A DNA stretch of 64,000 nucleotides from Nematopogon swammerdamellus (taxonomy: Eukaryota; Arthropoda; Insecta; Lepidoptera; Adelidae), in assembly GCA_946902875.1 (NCBI GenBank), contig OX336339.1:3032397-3096396 (forward strand). The letters are read 5' to 3'. Positions 22,001 to 36,400 of the stretch are shown here, in pieces. The notes beneath the pieces were generated by a model, which was not told the DNA's origin, did no database searches, and was given only the letters and a program-made list of their open reading frames with translations. The translations under genes were made by a program, and so were the position numbers. Positions within the stretch are counted from its first letter, which is position 1; each line of letters starts with the position of its first letter.

Positions 22001-25000
22001 TCCCTCCCTTCTTACCTTACTAGGTGGTAGGGTTCAACCCGCTCGGGTTGGTATTACCGTACTGAATGAAAGATCAGCTGAAACGGCTATGTAAACAGTT
22101 AGTGTTTTCCGCCGACACATGGCACCTAGTTCACCAAGGCGTTATGGGCTGACATCACGGATATAGTAGGTGGTGTAGCTTGTTAGGGCCTTGTCAGTTT
22201 ACATAAAAAAAATTTAAAAAGGTTCTAGGAACTTTTTTTTTTTTATGGAACCTGACACGGTTGGCTACATCACCTACAACATCCGTGATGTCAGCCCATA
22301 ACACCGGGTGAACTAGGTGCCATGTCAGTGCTTCCCTTCATTTCATGTCGGCTACACTAAACTGGACGGAAAACACGAACTATTTACATAGCCGTTTCGA
22401 CCGACGTTTCGTTCAGTGGGGTGGTGCCAACCCGGCCGGGATAAACCCTACCACCTAGTAAGGTAAGTAGGGAAGGGACCTACAGTTTAACGTGGAATCC
22501 GAACCACGGTCAGCCTCCAACGGTCGAGCGGTCACCCATCCAATCACTGACCGCGCTCAGCGTTGCTTAATAACAGTTGACTAACCAACCGTGCCACTGA
22601 GCTACCGAGGCTGACGAATTTTCTTATCCCTTAGTCGACTTTTACGACATGCGACGGGGAGAGATGCAGTGGGGCTATTCTTTTTAAGTACCGACCCCAC
22701 ACGGTACGAAGTTTGTTCCAGTTCTTAATTTCTCAGTTCACGGTGCAACATACATAATTTTAGTTATGAACTGGTTCCCTGAAACATTTTCTGTGCCTGT
22801 ATTAAATTCACTAATGTGTATGTATAATATGAGTGAGCTGACCTTATCCCTGATCCTGCCGCCTACGGCCAGGGTCTCGTTGTAGCTCCAGTAGTTGTTG
22901 GCTGCGTCGATGCGCGTACGCCACAGATCTTGTGCGCTGCAAGCGTGCGTATACGAGATTAAAACCAAATGTCAAACGACAGACAGATAGATGATATATT
23001 TGTATTTTTTATTTAAGTACTTTTTTTAAAATTAAAACCCTGACCTAATTTGAGAAGTATATCTGAAATTGGACAATGTAAAAACGGTAATATTTTTTTT
23101 TAGCCATTTATTAAAAAATCATATTAAATATATCCAAGGGGTAATTAAATAATGATTTATGTAATAGTAGATAATTCTAAATAACATTATAGGGTGGGTA
23201 ACGTCAAATCATGATGTCGGCTGTTAGTTAGAAAAGTGCCAGAAACGGGAAGATGTGATCTCAAATTTCAAAGAAACTGAACAGGTGTTGGTGCATCAGT
23301 AAAGAATAGTGACTATCTTTTAGAAAATATACCAAGATGTGCGATGATCGATCAAGGAGATCTGGGTTCGGTGCCCGAAGGAGGTTTTCTGGCTTACACC
23401 CAAAGGTGTATAGGCAAGGGTGATAACGTGGATTGAGCATAGCACTATATTTTAATATGCGGTGCTATAGTAGTAGGAAAGCCTCCTGTCCGGTTGGGCA
23501 ATAAAGTTTTATGATGAGAGGGAAGCGAATCTGCGCGCGGCGCAGTCGCTTTTTGTCGACAAAAATTCAAATCAAATCAAATCAAATCAAAATATACTTT
23601 ATTGTACACCATAAAAAGGAACACAACAGGCGAGTTTAATGCAAAGTAGCATTCTTTACAAACTAACCTTTGGGATGTGGAGAAGCTGATAGGGCGGAAA
23701 ATGCAGTGCAAGAGAGAAGCTTGAAAAATAAAACTATTAAATAAATGGACAAAAACAATAGGTACATAGATATATACATAAAATAAATACTACACACTAC
23801 AAAAAGTCACGTTGGTGGATAGAAAGTTATTCACGTTTTTTCATTTATCTGAATTAATAATATTCTCTAAGATACTCAAGGTATTTATTTATAACTAGCT
23901 GATGCCCGGGGCTTCGCTCGCGTGAAATTCGTAGTTCAAAAGAAGAAAGTAAGTTTTATTTATCTGAATTAATATTATTCTTTAAAATACGTAAGGTACT
24001 CTATAAAATAGTTTCAGCGTCGTAAAGTGAAACACACTTTACGACGCTGAAACTATTCTACGTACGAGTTATAAAATGGGCTGGAATATCAAATACCACA
24101 AGGAAGGGCTAAACCCATTGATTGCCACCACATCTTTAATAGACTATACCTACATGCCACTACATTTTATTGATGATTTAGATCAATTATTATATAAAAA
24201 TGATTTTTTTTATATATATAAAAAATTAACGCACCCTGTGCGTTGGTGGCACTGGTGAAGTATTTTTCATCAGGAGTGCCATTCAACGCACCATTTGCGT
24301 TCGAATCTAGAAAGTATTATGCAACATGCAATTACTTCTTTTTTTTTTTATTTACTGTGGCAACCAGCGAACTTGCGTCGTTTATTACTTTTTAATTTAA
24401 AGAAAAAAAAATGTTTTACCCATACATTTTGAGAATAGGTATTTAAAAATTCTATAGAAAAAAAAAATTTTTTTTTCGCTGCAGAAGTTGTTCTGATGTC
24501 AGTTAAAAATATTGTGGGGGCAATTGCAACGCCGTGTATATATAATTTATTATATAATTTAAATAATAAGTAATTATTACTTCAAAAAAGATTATACCTA
24601 AAATCATTTATTCATCATGCATAAAACCATCCAACAAGGATTTACCCAGGTATGCCAGTGAACGCACCGTATGCGTGCATATCGTTTTATTCTATGATTA
24701 TACAATGAAACAATGAAAATTATTGTGTAAAATAAAGAATATTGCTCATCAATTACTTCCCATAAATTTGTATAATGGACACCAGTGTATTTCTTGATTT
24801 ATTTGATAACTAGCTGAGCCCGCGGCTCCGCTCGCGTGAAATTCGTATTTCAAAGAAGACAGTAAGTAACTATGGGCGAGGCCGAAGGCCGAGCTGCGTT
24901 CAGGAAGTCGATAAACCATATCTAAGAAAGTAAGTACGAGTAAGGGCGAGGCCGAAGGCAAGCTGCGTTAAGGTAAACGATAAACCTTGTCAAATAAAGT

Positions 25001-28000
25001 AAGTAACTAACGGCGAGGCCGAAGGCCGAGCTGCGTTCAGGAAGACCATGAACCTTCTCGAAGACAGTAAGTAACTGAGGGCGAGGCCGAAGGCCGACCT
25101 GCGTTCAGGAAGGCGATAAACCTTATCTAAGAAAGTATGTAACTGTTTCGGAAGGATGTTCAGGAAGACTATAAACCTTCTCGAAGAAAGTAAGTAATTA
25201 AGGGCGAGGCCGAAGGCCGAGCTGCGTTCAGGAAGGCGATAAACCTTATCTAAGAAAGTATGTAACTAAGGGCGAGGCCGAAGGCCGAGCTGCGTTCAGA
25301 AAAACTATACACCTTCTCGAAGAAAGTAAGTAACTGAAAGCGAGGCCGAAGGCCGAGCTACGTTCAGGAATACCATAAACCTTCTCAAAGAAAGTAAGTA
25401 ACTAAGGGCAAGGCCGAAGGCCGAGCTGCGTTCAGAAAGAATATAAACTTTCTCAAAGAAAGTAAGTAATTAAGGGCGAGGCCGAAGGCCGAGCTGCGTT
25501 CAGGAAGACTATAAACCTTATCGAAGAAAGTATGTAACTAAGGGCGAGGCCGAAGGCCGAGCTGCATTCAGAAAGACTGTAAACCTTCTCGAAGAAAGTA
25601 AGTAACTGAAAGCGAGGCCGAAGGCCGAGCTACGTTCAGGAAGACCATAAACCTTCTCAAAGAAAGTAAGTAACAAAGGGCGAGGCCGAAGGCCGAGCTG
25701 CGTTCAGGAAGACGATAAACCTTATCTACCGTACTACTATCTACCGTACCGTGTGGGGTCGGTACTTAAAAAGAATAGCCCCACTGCATCTCTCCCCGTC
25801 GCATGTCGTAAAAGTCGACTAAGGGATAAGAAAATTCGTCAGCCTCGGTAGCTCAGTGGCGCGGTTGGTTAGTCAACTGTTATTAAGCAATGCTGAGCGC
25901 GGTCAGTGATTGGATGGGTGACCGCTCGACCGTTGGAGACTGACCGTGGTTCGGATTCCACGTTAAACTGTAGGTCCCTTCCCTTCTTACCTTACTAGGT
26001 GGTAGGGTTTATCCCGGCCGGGTTGGTACCACCGCACTGAACGAAACGTCGGTCGAAACGGCTATGTAAATAGTTCGTGTTTTCCGTCCAGTTTAGTGTA
26101 GCCGACATGAAATGAAGGGAAGCACTGACATGGCACCTAGTTCACCCTGTGTTATGGGCTGACATCACGGATGTTGTAGGTGATGTGGCCAACCGTGTCA
26201 GGTTCCATAAAAAAAAAAAAAAAAAAAAAAATCTAAGAAAGTAAGTAATTAAGGGCGAGGCCGAAGGCCGAGCTACGTTCAGGAAGACCATAAACCTTCT
26301 CGAAGAAAGTAAGTAACTGAGGGCGAGGCCGAAGGCCGAGCTGCGTTCAGGAAGACGATAAACCTTATCTAAGAAAGTAAGTAATTAAGGGCGAGGCCGA
26401 AGGCCGAGCTACGTTCAGGAAGACCATAAACCTTCTCGAAGAAGGTAAGTAACTGAGGGCGAGGCCGAAGGCCGAGCTGCGTTCAGGAAGACTATAAACC
26501 TTATCGAAGAAAGTAAGTAACTAAGGGCGAGGCCGAAGGCCGAGCTGCGTTCAGAAAGACCATGAACCTTCACGAAGACAGTAAGTAACTGAGGGCGAGG
26601 CCGAAGGCCGACCTGCGTTCAGGAAGGCGATAAACCTTATCTAAGAAAGTATGTAACTGTTTCGGAAGGATGTTCAGGAAGACTATAAACCTTCTCGAAG
26701 AAAGTAAGTAATTAAGGGCGAGGCCGAAGGCCGAGCTGCATTCAGGAAGGCGATAAACCTTATCTAAGAAAGTATGTAACTAAGGGCGAGGCCGAAGGCC
26801 GAGCTGCGTTCAGAAAAACTATACACCTTCTCGAAGAAAGTAAGTAACTGAAAGCGAGGCCGAAGGCCGAGCTACGTTCAGGAATACCATAAACCTTTTC
26901 AAAGAAAGTAAGTAACTAAGGGCAAGGCCGAAGGCCGAGCTGCGTTCAGAAAGAATATAAACTTTCTCAAAGAAAGTAAGTAATTAAGGGCGAGGCCGAA
27001 GGCCGAGCTGCGTTCAGGAAGACTATAAACCTTATCGAAGAAAGTATGTAACTAAGGGCGAGGCCGAAGGCCGAGCTGCATTCAGAAAGACTGTAAACCT
27101 TCTCGAAGAAAGTAAGTAACTGAAAGCGAGGCCGAAGGCCGAGCTACGTTCAGGAAGACGATAAACCTTATCTAAGAAAGTAAGTAATTAAGGGCGAGGC
27201 CGAAGGCCGAGCTACGTTCAGGAAGACCATAAACCTTCTCGAAGAAAGTAAGTAACTGAGGGCGAGGCCGAAGGCCGAGCTGCGTTCAGGAAGACGATAA
27301 ACCTTATCTAAGAAAGTAAGTAATTAAGGGCGAGGCCGAAGGCCGAGCTACGTTCAGGAAGACCATAAACCTTCTCGAAGAAAGTAAGTAACTGAGGGCG
27401 AGGCCGAAGGCCGAGCTGCGTTCAGGAAGACTATAAACCTTCTCGAAGAAAGTAAGTAACTGAGGGCGAGGCCGAAGGCCGAGCGGCGTTCAGGAAGACT
27501 ATAAACGTTCTCGAAGAAAGTAAGTAATTAAGGGCGAGGCCGAAGGCCGAGCTGCGTTCAGAAAGACCATGAACCTTCACGAAGACAGTAAGTAACTGAG
27601 GGCGAGGCCGAAGGCCGACCTGCGTTCAGGAAGGCGATAAACCTTATCTAAGAAAGTATGTAACTGTTTCGGAAGGATGTTCAGGAAGACTATAAACCTT
27701 CTCGAAGAAAGTAAGTAATTAAGGGCGAGGCCGAAGGCCGAGCTGCGTTCAGGAAGGCGATAAACCTTATCTAAGAAAGTATGTAACTAAGGGCGAGGCC
27801 GAAGGCCGAGCTGCGTTCAGAAAAACTATACACCTTCTCGAAGAAAGTAAGTAACTGAAAGCGAGGCCGAAGGCCGAGCTACGTTCAGGAATACCATAAA
27901 CCTTTTCAAAGAAAGAAAGTAACTAAGGGCAAGGCCGAAGGCCGAGCTGCGTTCAGAAAGAATATAAACTTTCTCAAAGAAAGTAAGTAATTAAGGGCGA

Positions 28001-30440
28001 GGCCGAAGGCCGAGCTGCGTTCAGGAAGACTATAAACCTTATCGAAGAAAGTATGTAACTAAGGGCGAGGCCAAAGGCCGAGCTGCATTCAGAAAGACTG
28101 TAAACCTTCTCGAAGAAAGTAAGTAACTGAAAGCGAGGCCGAAGGCCGAGCTACGTTCAGGAAGACCATAAACCTTCTCGAAGAAAGTAAGTAACTGAGG
28201 GCGAGGCCGAAGGCCGAGCTGCGTTCAGGAAGACGATAAACCTTATCTAAGAAAGTAAGTAATTAAGGGCGAGGCCGAAGGCCGAGCTACGTTCAGGAAG
28301 ACCATAAACCTTCTCGAAGAAAGTAAGTAACTGAGGGCGAGGCCGAAGGCCGAGCTGCGTTCAGGAAGACTATAAACCTTCTCGAAGAAAGTAAGTAATT
28401 GAGGGCGAGGCCGAAGGCCGAGCTGCGTTCAGGAAGGCGATAAACCTTATCTAAGAAAGTATGTAACTAAGGGCGAGGCCGAAGGCCGAGCTGCGTTCAG
28501 AAAAACTATACACCTTCTCGAAGAAAGTAAGTAACTGAAAGCGAGGCCGAAGGCCGAGCTACGTTCAGGAATACCATAAACCTTCTCAAAGAAAGTAAGT
28601 AACTAAGGGCAAGGCCGAAGGCCGAGCTGCGTTCAGAAAGACTATAAACTTTCTCAAAGAAAGTAAGTAATTAAGGGCGAGGCCGAAGGCCGAGCTGCGT
28701 TCACGAAGACTATAAACCTTATCGAAGAAAGTATGTAACTAAGGGCGAGGCCGAAGGCCGAGCTGCATTCAGAAAGACTATAAACCTTCTCGAAGAAAGT
28801 AAGTAACTGAAAGCGAGGCCGAAGGCCGAGCTACGTTCAGGAAGACCATAAACCTTCTCAAAGAAAGTAAGTAACAAAGGGCGAGGCCGAAGGCCGAGCT
28901 GCGTTCAGGAAGACGATAAACCTTATCTAAGAAAGTAAGTAATTAAGGGCGAGGCCGAAGGCCGAGCTACGTTCAGGAAGACCATAAACCTTCTCGAAGA
29001 AAGTAAGTAACTGAGGGCGAGGCCGAAGGCCGAGCGGCGTTCAGGAAGACTATAAACGTTCTCGAAGAAAGTAAGTAATTAAGGGCAAGGCCGAAGGCCG
29101 AGCTGCATTCAGAAAGACCATGAACCTTCTCGAAGACAGTAAGTAACTGAGGGCGAGGCCGAAGGCCGAGCTGCGTTCAGGATGGCGATAAACCTTATCT
29201 AAGAATGTAAGTAATTAAGGGCGAGGCCGAAGGCCGAGCTAAGTTCAGGAAGACCATAAGACCATAATATTACATAAAAAAAAACAAAAACTTTCATACA
29301 AAGTCGTCGTCCCCATTTCCCCCCTTAAAGTTGTAATTTCCAAAAAATCCTTAACGGATTCTTACGTTATGAAATAAACCTATGTTCCAAATTTCAGCTT
29401 TCTAGACTTAGTAGTTTCAGCTGTGCGTTAATAGATCAGTCAGTCAGGACAAACAATTTTATAAGTATAGATATCTACTCTTTATTCTACTCGTATCTTC
29501 TACCAAAAGCATCTATCTACACTACACCAACGCAACGCAACAGAACTGCTAACGCCATATATTACGACCATTCGACACTAAATTCCGTTTTCTTTGATAC
29601 TGCTCAACCCTAAGGCTATTTAACTTTATGGTATATAGCCTACTATAGTGAGCCTGAAGAACTACTCTTTACATTGGTGTAAACCGCATAAAAATCTGTT
29701 AAGTGGTTCCGAGTTTACCTCAAACATACATACATGCAAACAGACGTTTCCTTTTATAAGAAGTAGAGATAGAGAAAAGAAGATAGAGATTAAATTATCC
29801 TCCCTTCCCCTCTCCCCGCGGACTCCTCCCCCGCACCTCAACACCACTCTTCAAAACCACCCCAGTATGGATAAAATTATTTAAAATCATTTAAAATCCT
29901 AAAACCTAATTTTGAAATCATCCCCTATTTTAATTTAAGGGTTGATTTAGCAAAAACGCTGAAACACGTAATTCTTTATTTTATACCAAAAGCCTAAATA
30001 TGAATTTTCATATCCCTAACTTGAGAAATGATGGGTACCCCATACATTCTTTCATCCCCTATTTCACCCCGTTAAGGGTTGTTTTTTTGAGACAAAAGGT
30101 AGCCTATGTTCTTCCTCAGGATGCAATTCAGCTCCGTACAAAATTTCATAAAATCCTAAAATCTAATTTTGAAATCAACCCCTATTTTAATTTAAGGGTT
30201 GATTTAGCAAAAACGCTGAAACACGTATTTCTTTATTTCATACCAAAAGCCCAAATATAAATTGTCATATCCCTAACTTAAGAAATGCTGAGTTCCCCAT
30301 ACAAACTTTCATCCCCTATTTCACCCCCTTAAGGGTTGTTTTTTGAGACAAAAAGTAGCCTATGTCCGTCCTCGGGATGCAATTCATCCCCGTGCAATAT
30401 TTTATCGAAATCTGTTCAGCGGTTTAGGCGTGAAAAGGTA

Positions 30441-30488
<48 letters not shown>

Positions 30489-33400
30489 CAGAGTTACTTT
30501 CGAATTTATAATATTAGTATGGATAAAAAGAAGCGCAATTCAAGCCAATTTTTTTCCAACTGACGAAACGAAACTGACAGCGCGCACCTAAAACCGACAG
30601 TGTTTTTACATGTAAAAACTATTTCCCTTAGCCTGTGTTGCCAGAAATTTAACCAAATTTGTCTATTTTTTTAACAGCGACCATAAATAGGCAAGCTCCA
30701 CTTGAACGCACACAGTGCGTTGGTGGCACCAAATCGAAATCTCGTTCAACGCAAACGGTGCGTTGGTGGCAATGAATGGGTTAAGTATGTGAAATAGGTA
30801 ACTCTTATAAATAAATACCTTAAGTATCTTAATGAATATTATTAATTCAGAGAAATAAAACAAAACGTGAATAGCTTTCTATCGAACCGCTATCGAGGTC
30901 GCTCGCAGATTCACTTCCCTAGGTCATAAAACTTTATTGCCCAACCGGACAGGAGGCTTTGATACTACTATAGCTAACACAGGACAAAAGTTCATTATTC
31001 TGTATTTCCATAAATATCAATTAAAAATATATTGAATGCATACATTTATAAAATATTGTTTAGTGTGAAAAAAAAAACAGTTCCCACACCATAAAATAGC
31101 CCTCACAGTTTTACTGAAGTAAATGTTCAAAGAAAACCAACAATGCCTTTACCAAACTAGTTTACTTAGAAACAACTGAAAATGTTAATTACTTAAAACT
31201 AGATGTAATCCATTATGCATCATTACCACCACCCGTGCAAGAATATTTGAAGGTGTGTCTCCTGCGCGTGTTTTTTTCGAAACATAACAAAAAAAAAAAC
31301 AAAAACATTTGTTTTCGTACACAAGCTGTCTCCTGCTAGACAAATGTTTCTGGTCAAAACAAAAAATTTTGTGTAGACGTTGCCAGTTGTAAAAAAATTA
31401 AACAACTCTCCATCCGCGTGTGGAATGCTTTCCGTCTGCCTCGGAATACGAAAACATTATGTATGCATGTACAAACGTGTATGACCGCGCCCCAATGTAT
31501 ATTGTTTCGAAAAAACGGTCGCAGAAGACTCGGCTTTAGGTTTTAGAGTGCAGCAAAAGAAAACGAATGAAATGCTTATATACACGGTGATTCAAGAAAT
31601 TATTTCATAAATGTTCCTACAAATACTCAATCAAATATGTTTTTTTAGGATTCCGTATCTGTCGTACGGAACCCTATTACTAAGCCTACGCCCTCTGTCT
31701 GTCTGTCTGTCTGTCTGTCTGTCCGAGGGTTGTATCTTTTGAACTGTAATAAGTAGCCGGTTGAAATTTTCACAGAATATGTGTTATTATGGCCGATATA
31801 ACAACAAATAATAAAAAATAAGAAAAAAGTAAAAACTTCACGTGGGTCCCCATTCAAGAACCAAAAAGTGTATCCATCCCATGCCATCTACCGAAAAGAG
31901 ATTAAGCATTTTAACTAATACATAGATGGCGTGAGTGGCGCTGACCATGACATGTCGATGCGGAACCCTCGGTGCGCGAGTTCGACTCGCACTTGGTCGT
32001 TTTTTTTTTCATTCTTTTGGTTTCACAATATAATAGAATATTAATAAATCAATATGACTATGTACCGTGCCGAAATAATATATTCAATCACCGTGCACAA
32101 GTGTTACAAAATTCAAAAGCAAAAAAAAGTTAATTAAAACGTTACGTATGTGTATTGTGATGTGTGTGTTGTTAGTTTGTAGATAGATGTAGCATTCGAG
32201 ATGTACTCACCTTATCATACTCGGATTAAAGTCAACAAAGCTACCGGGCCGGACATGCAGCGGCGAACATGCGGAAAAAATATTTTGATTAATTTCGATC
32301 AGAATATGTGACAACGCACACACACACTCTCCTAACTCGTCATTTGCGTCACTTTTTCTCACATTTCTTGTTGACCGGACGCCATGTTATTGTAAGGATG
32401 AATTTATTTTTTAGGTTTCCGTATCCCGTACGGAAGCCTATTACTAAGCCTACGCCGTCTGTCTGTCCGTCCGTCTGTCCGAGGGCTGTATCTCTTGAAC
32501 CGTAATAGGTAGCCCGTTGAAATTTTCACAGAATCTGTGTTATTATGGCCGATAAAACAACAAATAATAAAAAATATAAAAAGTTAAAAATTAAGAAGGG
32601 TTCCCATACAAGAAACGTGTTTTTTTTTTTTAACACTAACTTCACAGTGGTAACGTGACGCGGCGTAGAGTCTAGTACGGTTTCATAAGAGAAAAGGCGA
32701 TGCAAAAACGCAATGTACGCTATCTTGCTCTGTTCTATACGGGCGAGAGAGAGAAAGATGTTTTATGGCCGAATAGGTATTTTCCAAAATTATGGATTTC
32801 TTAATGAATTAGAACATAAATGATTGTTAAGTCGAAAAGCTGCATGTTACTTTATTTTTTAGAGTTCCGTAGGCGAATGAAAATTATTACCTACATATAA
32901 GATGTTTTCAGCCAGACACTTTAAGATACAGAATCTTTGTCTTCATGCATTATGTAAGATCCACACTTCGGCCAAAAAGGCAAACATTTTAAATAGGATA
33001 GGGGGAATTCCGCCTGTGTGCCTCATGTACCATTCAAATATGTTAGTTTTCTTGTAAAATTTTATAATATTTTAATTTAAGTTCTATCTCGCTCTAACAA
33101 AGGAATCAAAGAGGAATGAAACCAAATTGTTTGCCTTTTTTGGCGCGGACCGGACTTTAAATATCATTAAGATGTACAACCATTTCTTCCGACAGCTTAA
33201 CTACACACAATAAGTTTTTCTAGACATTACAATTTACCATTAATTATTAATTTTTAAGCCAAGGTTTCCAACATCTAATTACTTCATAAATACCACACGC
33301 TGTATCCCGACAATCGGGATAAGCAGAGTAATCGCTGTTGCGCTGCAAGTACTCTTGTAAATTGCAGCGCAACACCGACCACCACGTTTAGCAAAGGGCA

Positions 33401-36400
33401 AGGGTATTAGGGTATTAGGGCAAGATAACTATCGAGCAGCAAGTAAGCCACGAAAATCCACACCTGCTGCATGACTCTGTGGAAGGACCGTGCCAAGATG
33501 AGAGGTAGCTAGGCTGTCGCCCTGTCGGCCTTAGTCGCCTTTTACAACATGCACGTGGAGAGATGCACTTTTTAAGTACTGGCCCCACACTGTACTTATT
33601 ATAATTACTTCAATAAATTATGAATGAAAACATAGATACAACTGACGCGGGATAAGGACAGCTGTAAACCTGCATCCAGATATGTTCTTTTGCCCGTACC
33701 GCACCTCCGTTTCGAATCTCGAGAGTAGTTGGACGCACTGAAAATAACCCGTATCTCCATATCTCGTAAAGGAGCAGTACTCACATGGACCTATTGACTG
33801 TGATGATCTCGTAATCGTTGTCCGGGTTGAAGAAGATGTTGTCCACGTAGTGTTGTCCTGCCGTACCTGCGGCTATGGTCGCACGGCCCTCGCGGTCCAA
33901 TGCAAAGTTCCTGCAGGCGAGGTTGTGCAACTTGCATTAAAACGTGGCTGGTCTGCAGCAAACCTGGTCGTCTTGTGCCCTTCGCGGAGGACAAAGATCG
34001 GTCGGATCGGCCGGAGACTATAAACTTTATAGTTTTATAGAAGGTTTATAGTTTTCCTGAACGCAGCTCGGCCTTCGGCCTCGCCATTAGTTACTTACTT
34101 TCTTCTAGAAGGTTTATGGTCTTCCTGAACGCAGCTCGGCCTTCGGCCTCGCCCTCTGTTACTTACTTTCTTCGAAAAGGTTATCGTCTTCCTGAAGATA
34201 GCTCGGCCTTCAGCCTGGCCCTCAGTTACTTACTTTCTTCAAGAAGGTTTATAGTCTTCCTGAACGCAGCTCGGCCTTCGGCCTCGCCCTCAAATACTTA
34301 ATTTCTTCGAGAAGGTTTATAGTCTTCCTGTAGGCAGCTCGGCCTTCGGCCTCGCCCTTAGTTACTTACTTTCTTCTATAAAGTACGAATCCGCGTACAC
34401 TGTACGCGGATTCAATTTTGTTTCTTGAGAGATACGAAAATTTTAATATAAAATGATATACTCACTTATAGAATCCATTGTGCGACGTCGTCTGGTATAT
34501 TGGCAGGCGGACCTTGTCGAAGCCGGAGATCTCCACGATGCGCTGTCCCGTGTTGTAGTGCACGTAGTTGTACGTGAAGTTGGACACCACCTGTCTCAGT
34601 ATGATCACGTCCCTGAACGGAGTGCGGTTCCGCGTGAAGTAGTTGCGGTAGATCGTCACCTCCTGGTACGGCGACGACTGCCGACCTGGATCAATCACAC
34701 GGAAGTGAAACATTAATATGTCTTAGAGTGTTTTCATTTTACGAAGGCACGACGGGTATGAGGTAGGAAGTGGTGTGAGACCGCGAGACGTGTAGAACGT
34801 GTGTACCGACCGGGCACTGAGTTCGTTCTCTACTTAGCTCCGCGCGGTCGCCTCTCGCACCACTTCCTACCTTGTACCCCGCGTGCCTTCGTAAAATGAA
34901 AACGCTATACTAACTATTGCCCGCGACTTCGTCCGCGTGGATTTAAAAAAAAGAACAGAATTCGAAATTGAAGTTTTTATGTGACGTTAATAGGCTTTTG
35001 TTTTTCTTGTCTTTTATATTCTCTCTCTCCCGTCCATACTATACTTTATTTGATACTGCTGAGCCCTAAGGCTATTTAGCGTGATGGTATATAGCCTATA
35101 TGTTATTCTGATGTATAAGCTGTAGTACTGTAAAGTCTCATCAAAATCCGTTCAGTAGTTTTTGCGTGAAAGAGGAACAAAGATCCATACATCCATCCAT
35201 CCTCACAAACTTTCGCGTTTATAATATTAGTAGGATTTCTTAGTTGACCTTGCATCTTGGTCGCAATGCAACAAGTCGAAATTCAGCGTTATACCTCTAA
35301 AAAATAATGAGTAAATAGTTCGTGTTTTCCGTCCAGTTCAGTGTAGCTGACACGAAATGAAGGGAAGCACTGACATGGCACCTAGTTCACCCCGGGCTTT
35401 TGAGAACCCATCGGTTCTCTAAATCGTTTCTTTGTCGCACCGCTAGAGTGTGGTACTGTCTACCGGCGAGTGTATTTCCTGAATCCTTTAACCTGGGTGT
35501 CTTCAAGCGTCGTATTAACGGGCTAGACAGCCTAGCAACAGTCTGCAAATCTGCTGGCATGGCACCTAACTGAGCGTGGTTTCGCGAGGAGAGGTGATTT
35601 TGGCTCTGTCGACTGCACCATTGGTCTCTCGGCACAGCCACCCATGCTGGTTTACATAAAAAAAACCCCCGGTGTTATGGGCTGACATCACGGATGTTGT
35701 ACTCGTAGGTGATGTAGCCAAGCGTGTCAGTACCTATCCATAAAAAAAAATTTTTTTGCCACCCCCTACATATGGAGAGCAGCTGGTATGGTACCTTCAA
35801 CGCGCAGGCAGGGCAGGTCGCGGTTGTCGTAGAAGAGGTTGTTGTGCACCCAGCCCTTGAGCGATGTGGCGGAGCCGCGCGAGTCCGCCCGCACAGACAA
35901 ACCCCCGATGTTGCCTCGCACTAAGTTGTTCTGTAAACATTATACAAACCAGTTATACATATTCCCATCATACACCCGGAGTTATCGCTTTTTAGGATTA
36001 TGTATCAATTTTCCGCTTACATGTTGACTTATATATATCGATTGTTTAGTTAGAAGGATTCTGATGAAATTCTAATCATTTAAATAAAAGCAATGCAAAA
36101 GCTTGAATCAGAATTCAAGCCAGTGCACTAAGGTACATAGTTACTTAGGTACCTACCGGACAGGCCAGGATGATATTTACAACCCTTGAAAACCGAATGT
36201 CCATGAGCACCGTTAGCACTTATGAATGGGTATTAGAACAGTACCACATGCAACGACTAGTGATAGACTCCTCCTTTGATAGTCGAATACCTTAATTTAC
36301 TTATGCAGGCAGATCTGGTGGCTAATCCCATGGTTAGAGACTCAGGAATTGTTTATTGTTTATTGTTTATTTAGCATCTATTGGCAGTACACTGCCCTCA

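Noticed and set aside
25845..25945. 5S rRNA gene
   Set aside because: Only the 3' half of 5S is matched, it is fused to a tRNA-like head, and copies are dispersed with A tails; it is a SINE.
24836..29270. CRISPR-like array
   Set aside because: Eukaryotic context, contiguous 68-bp monomers without unique spacers, no cas genes; it is a satellite.
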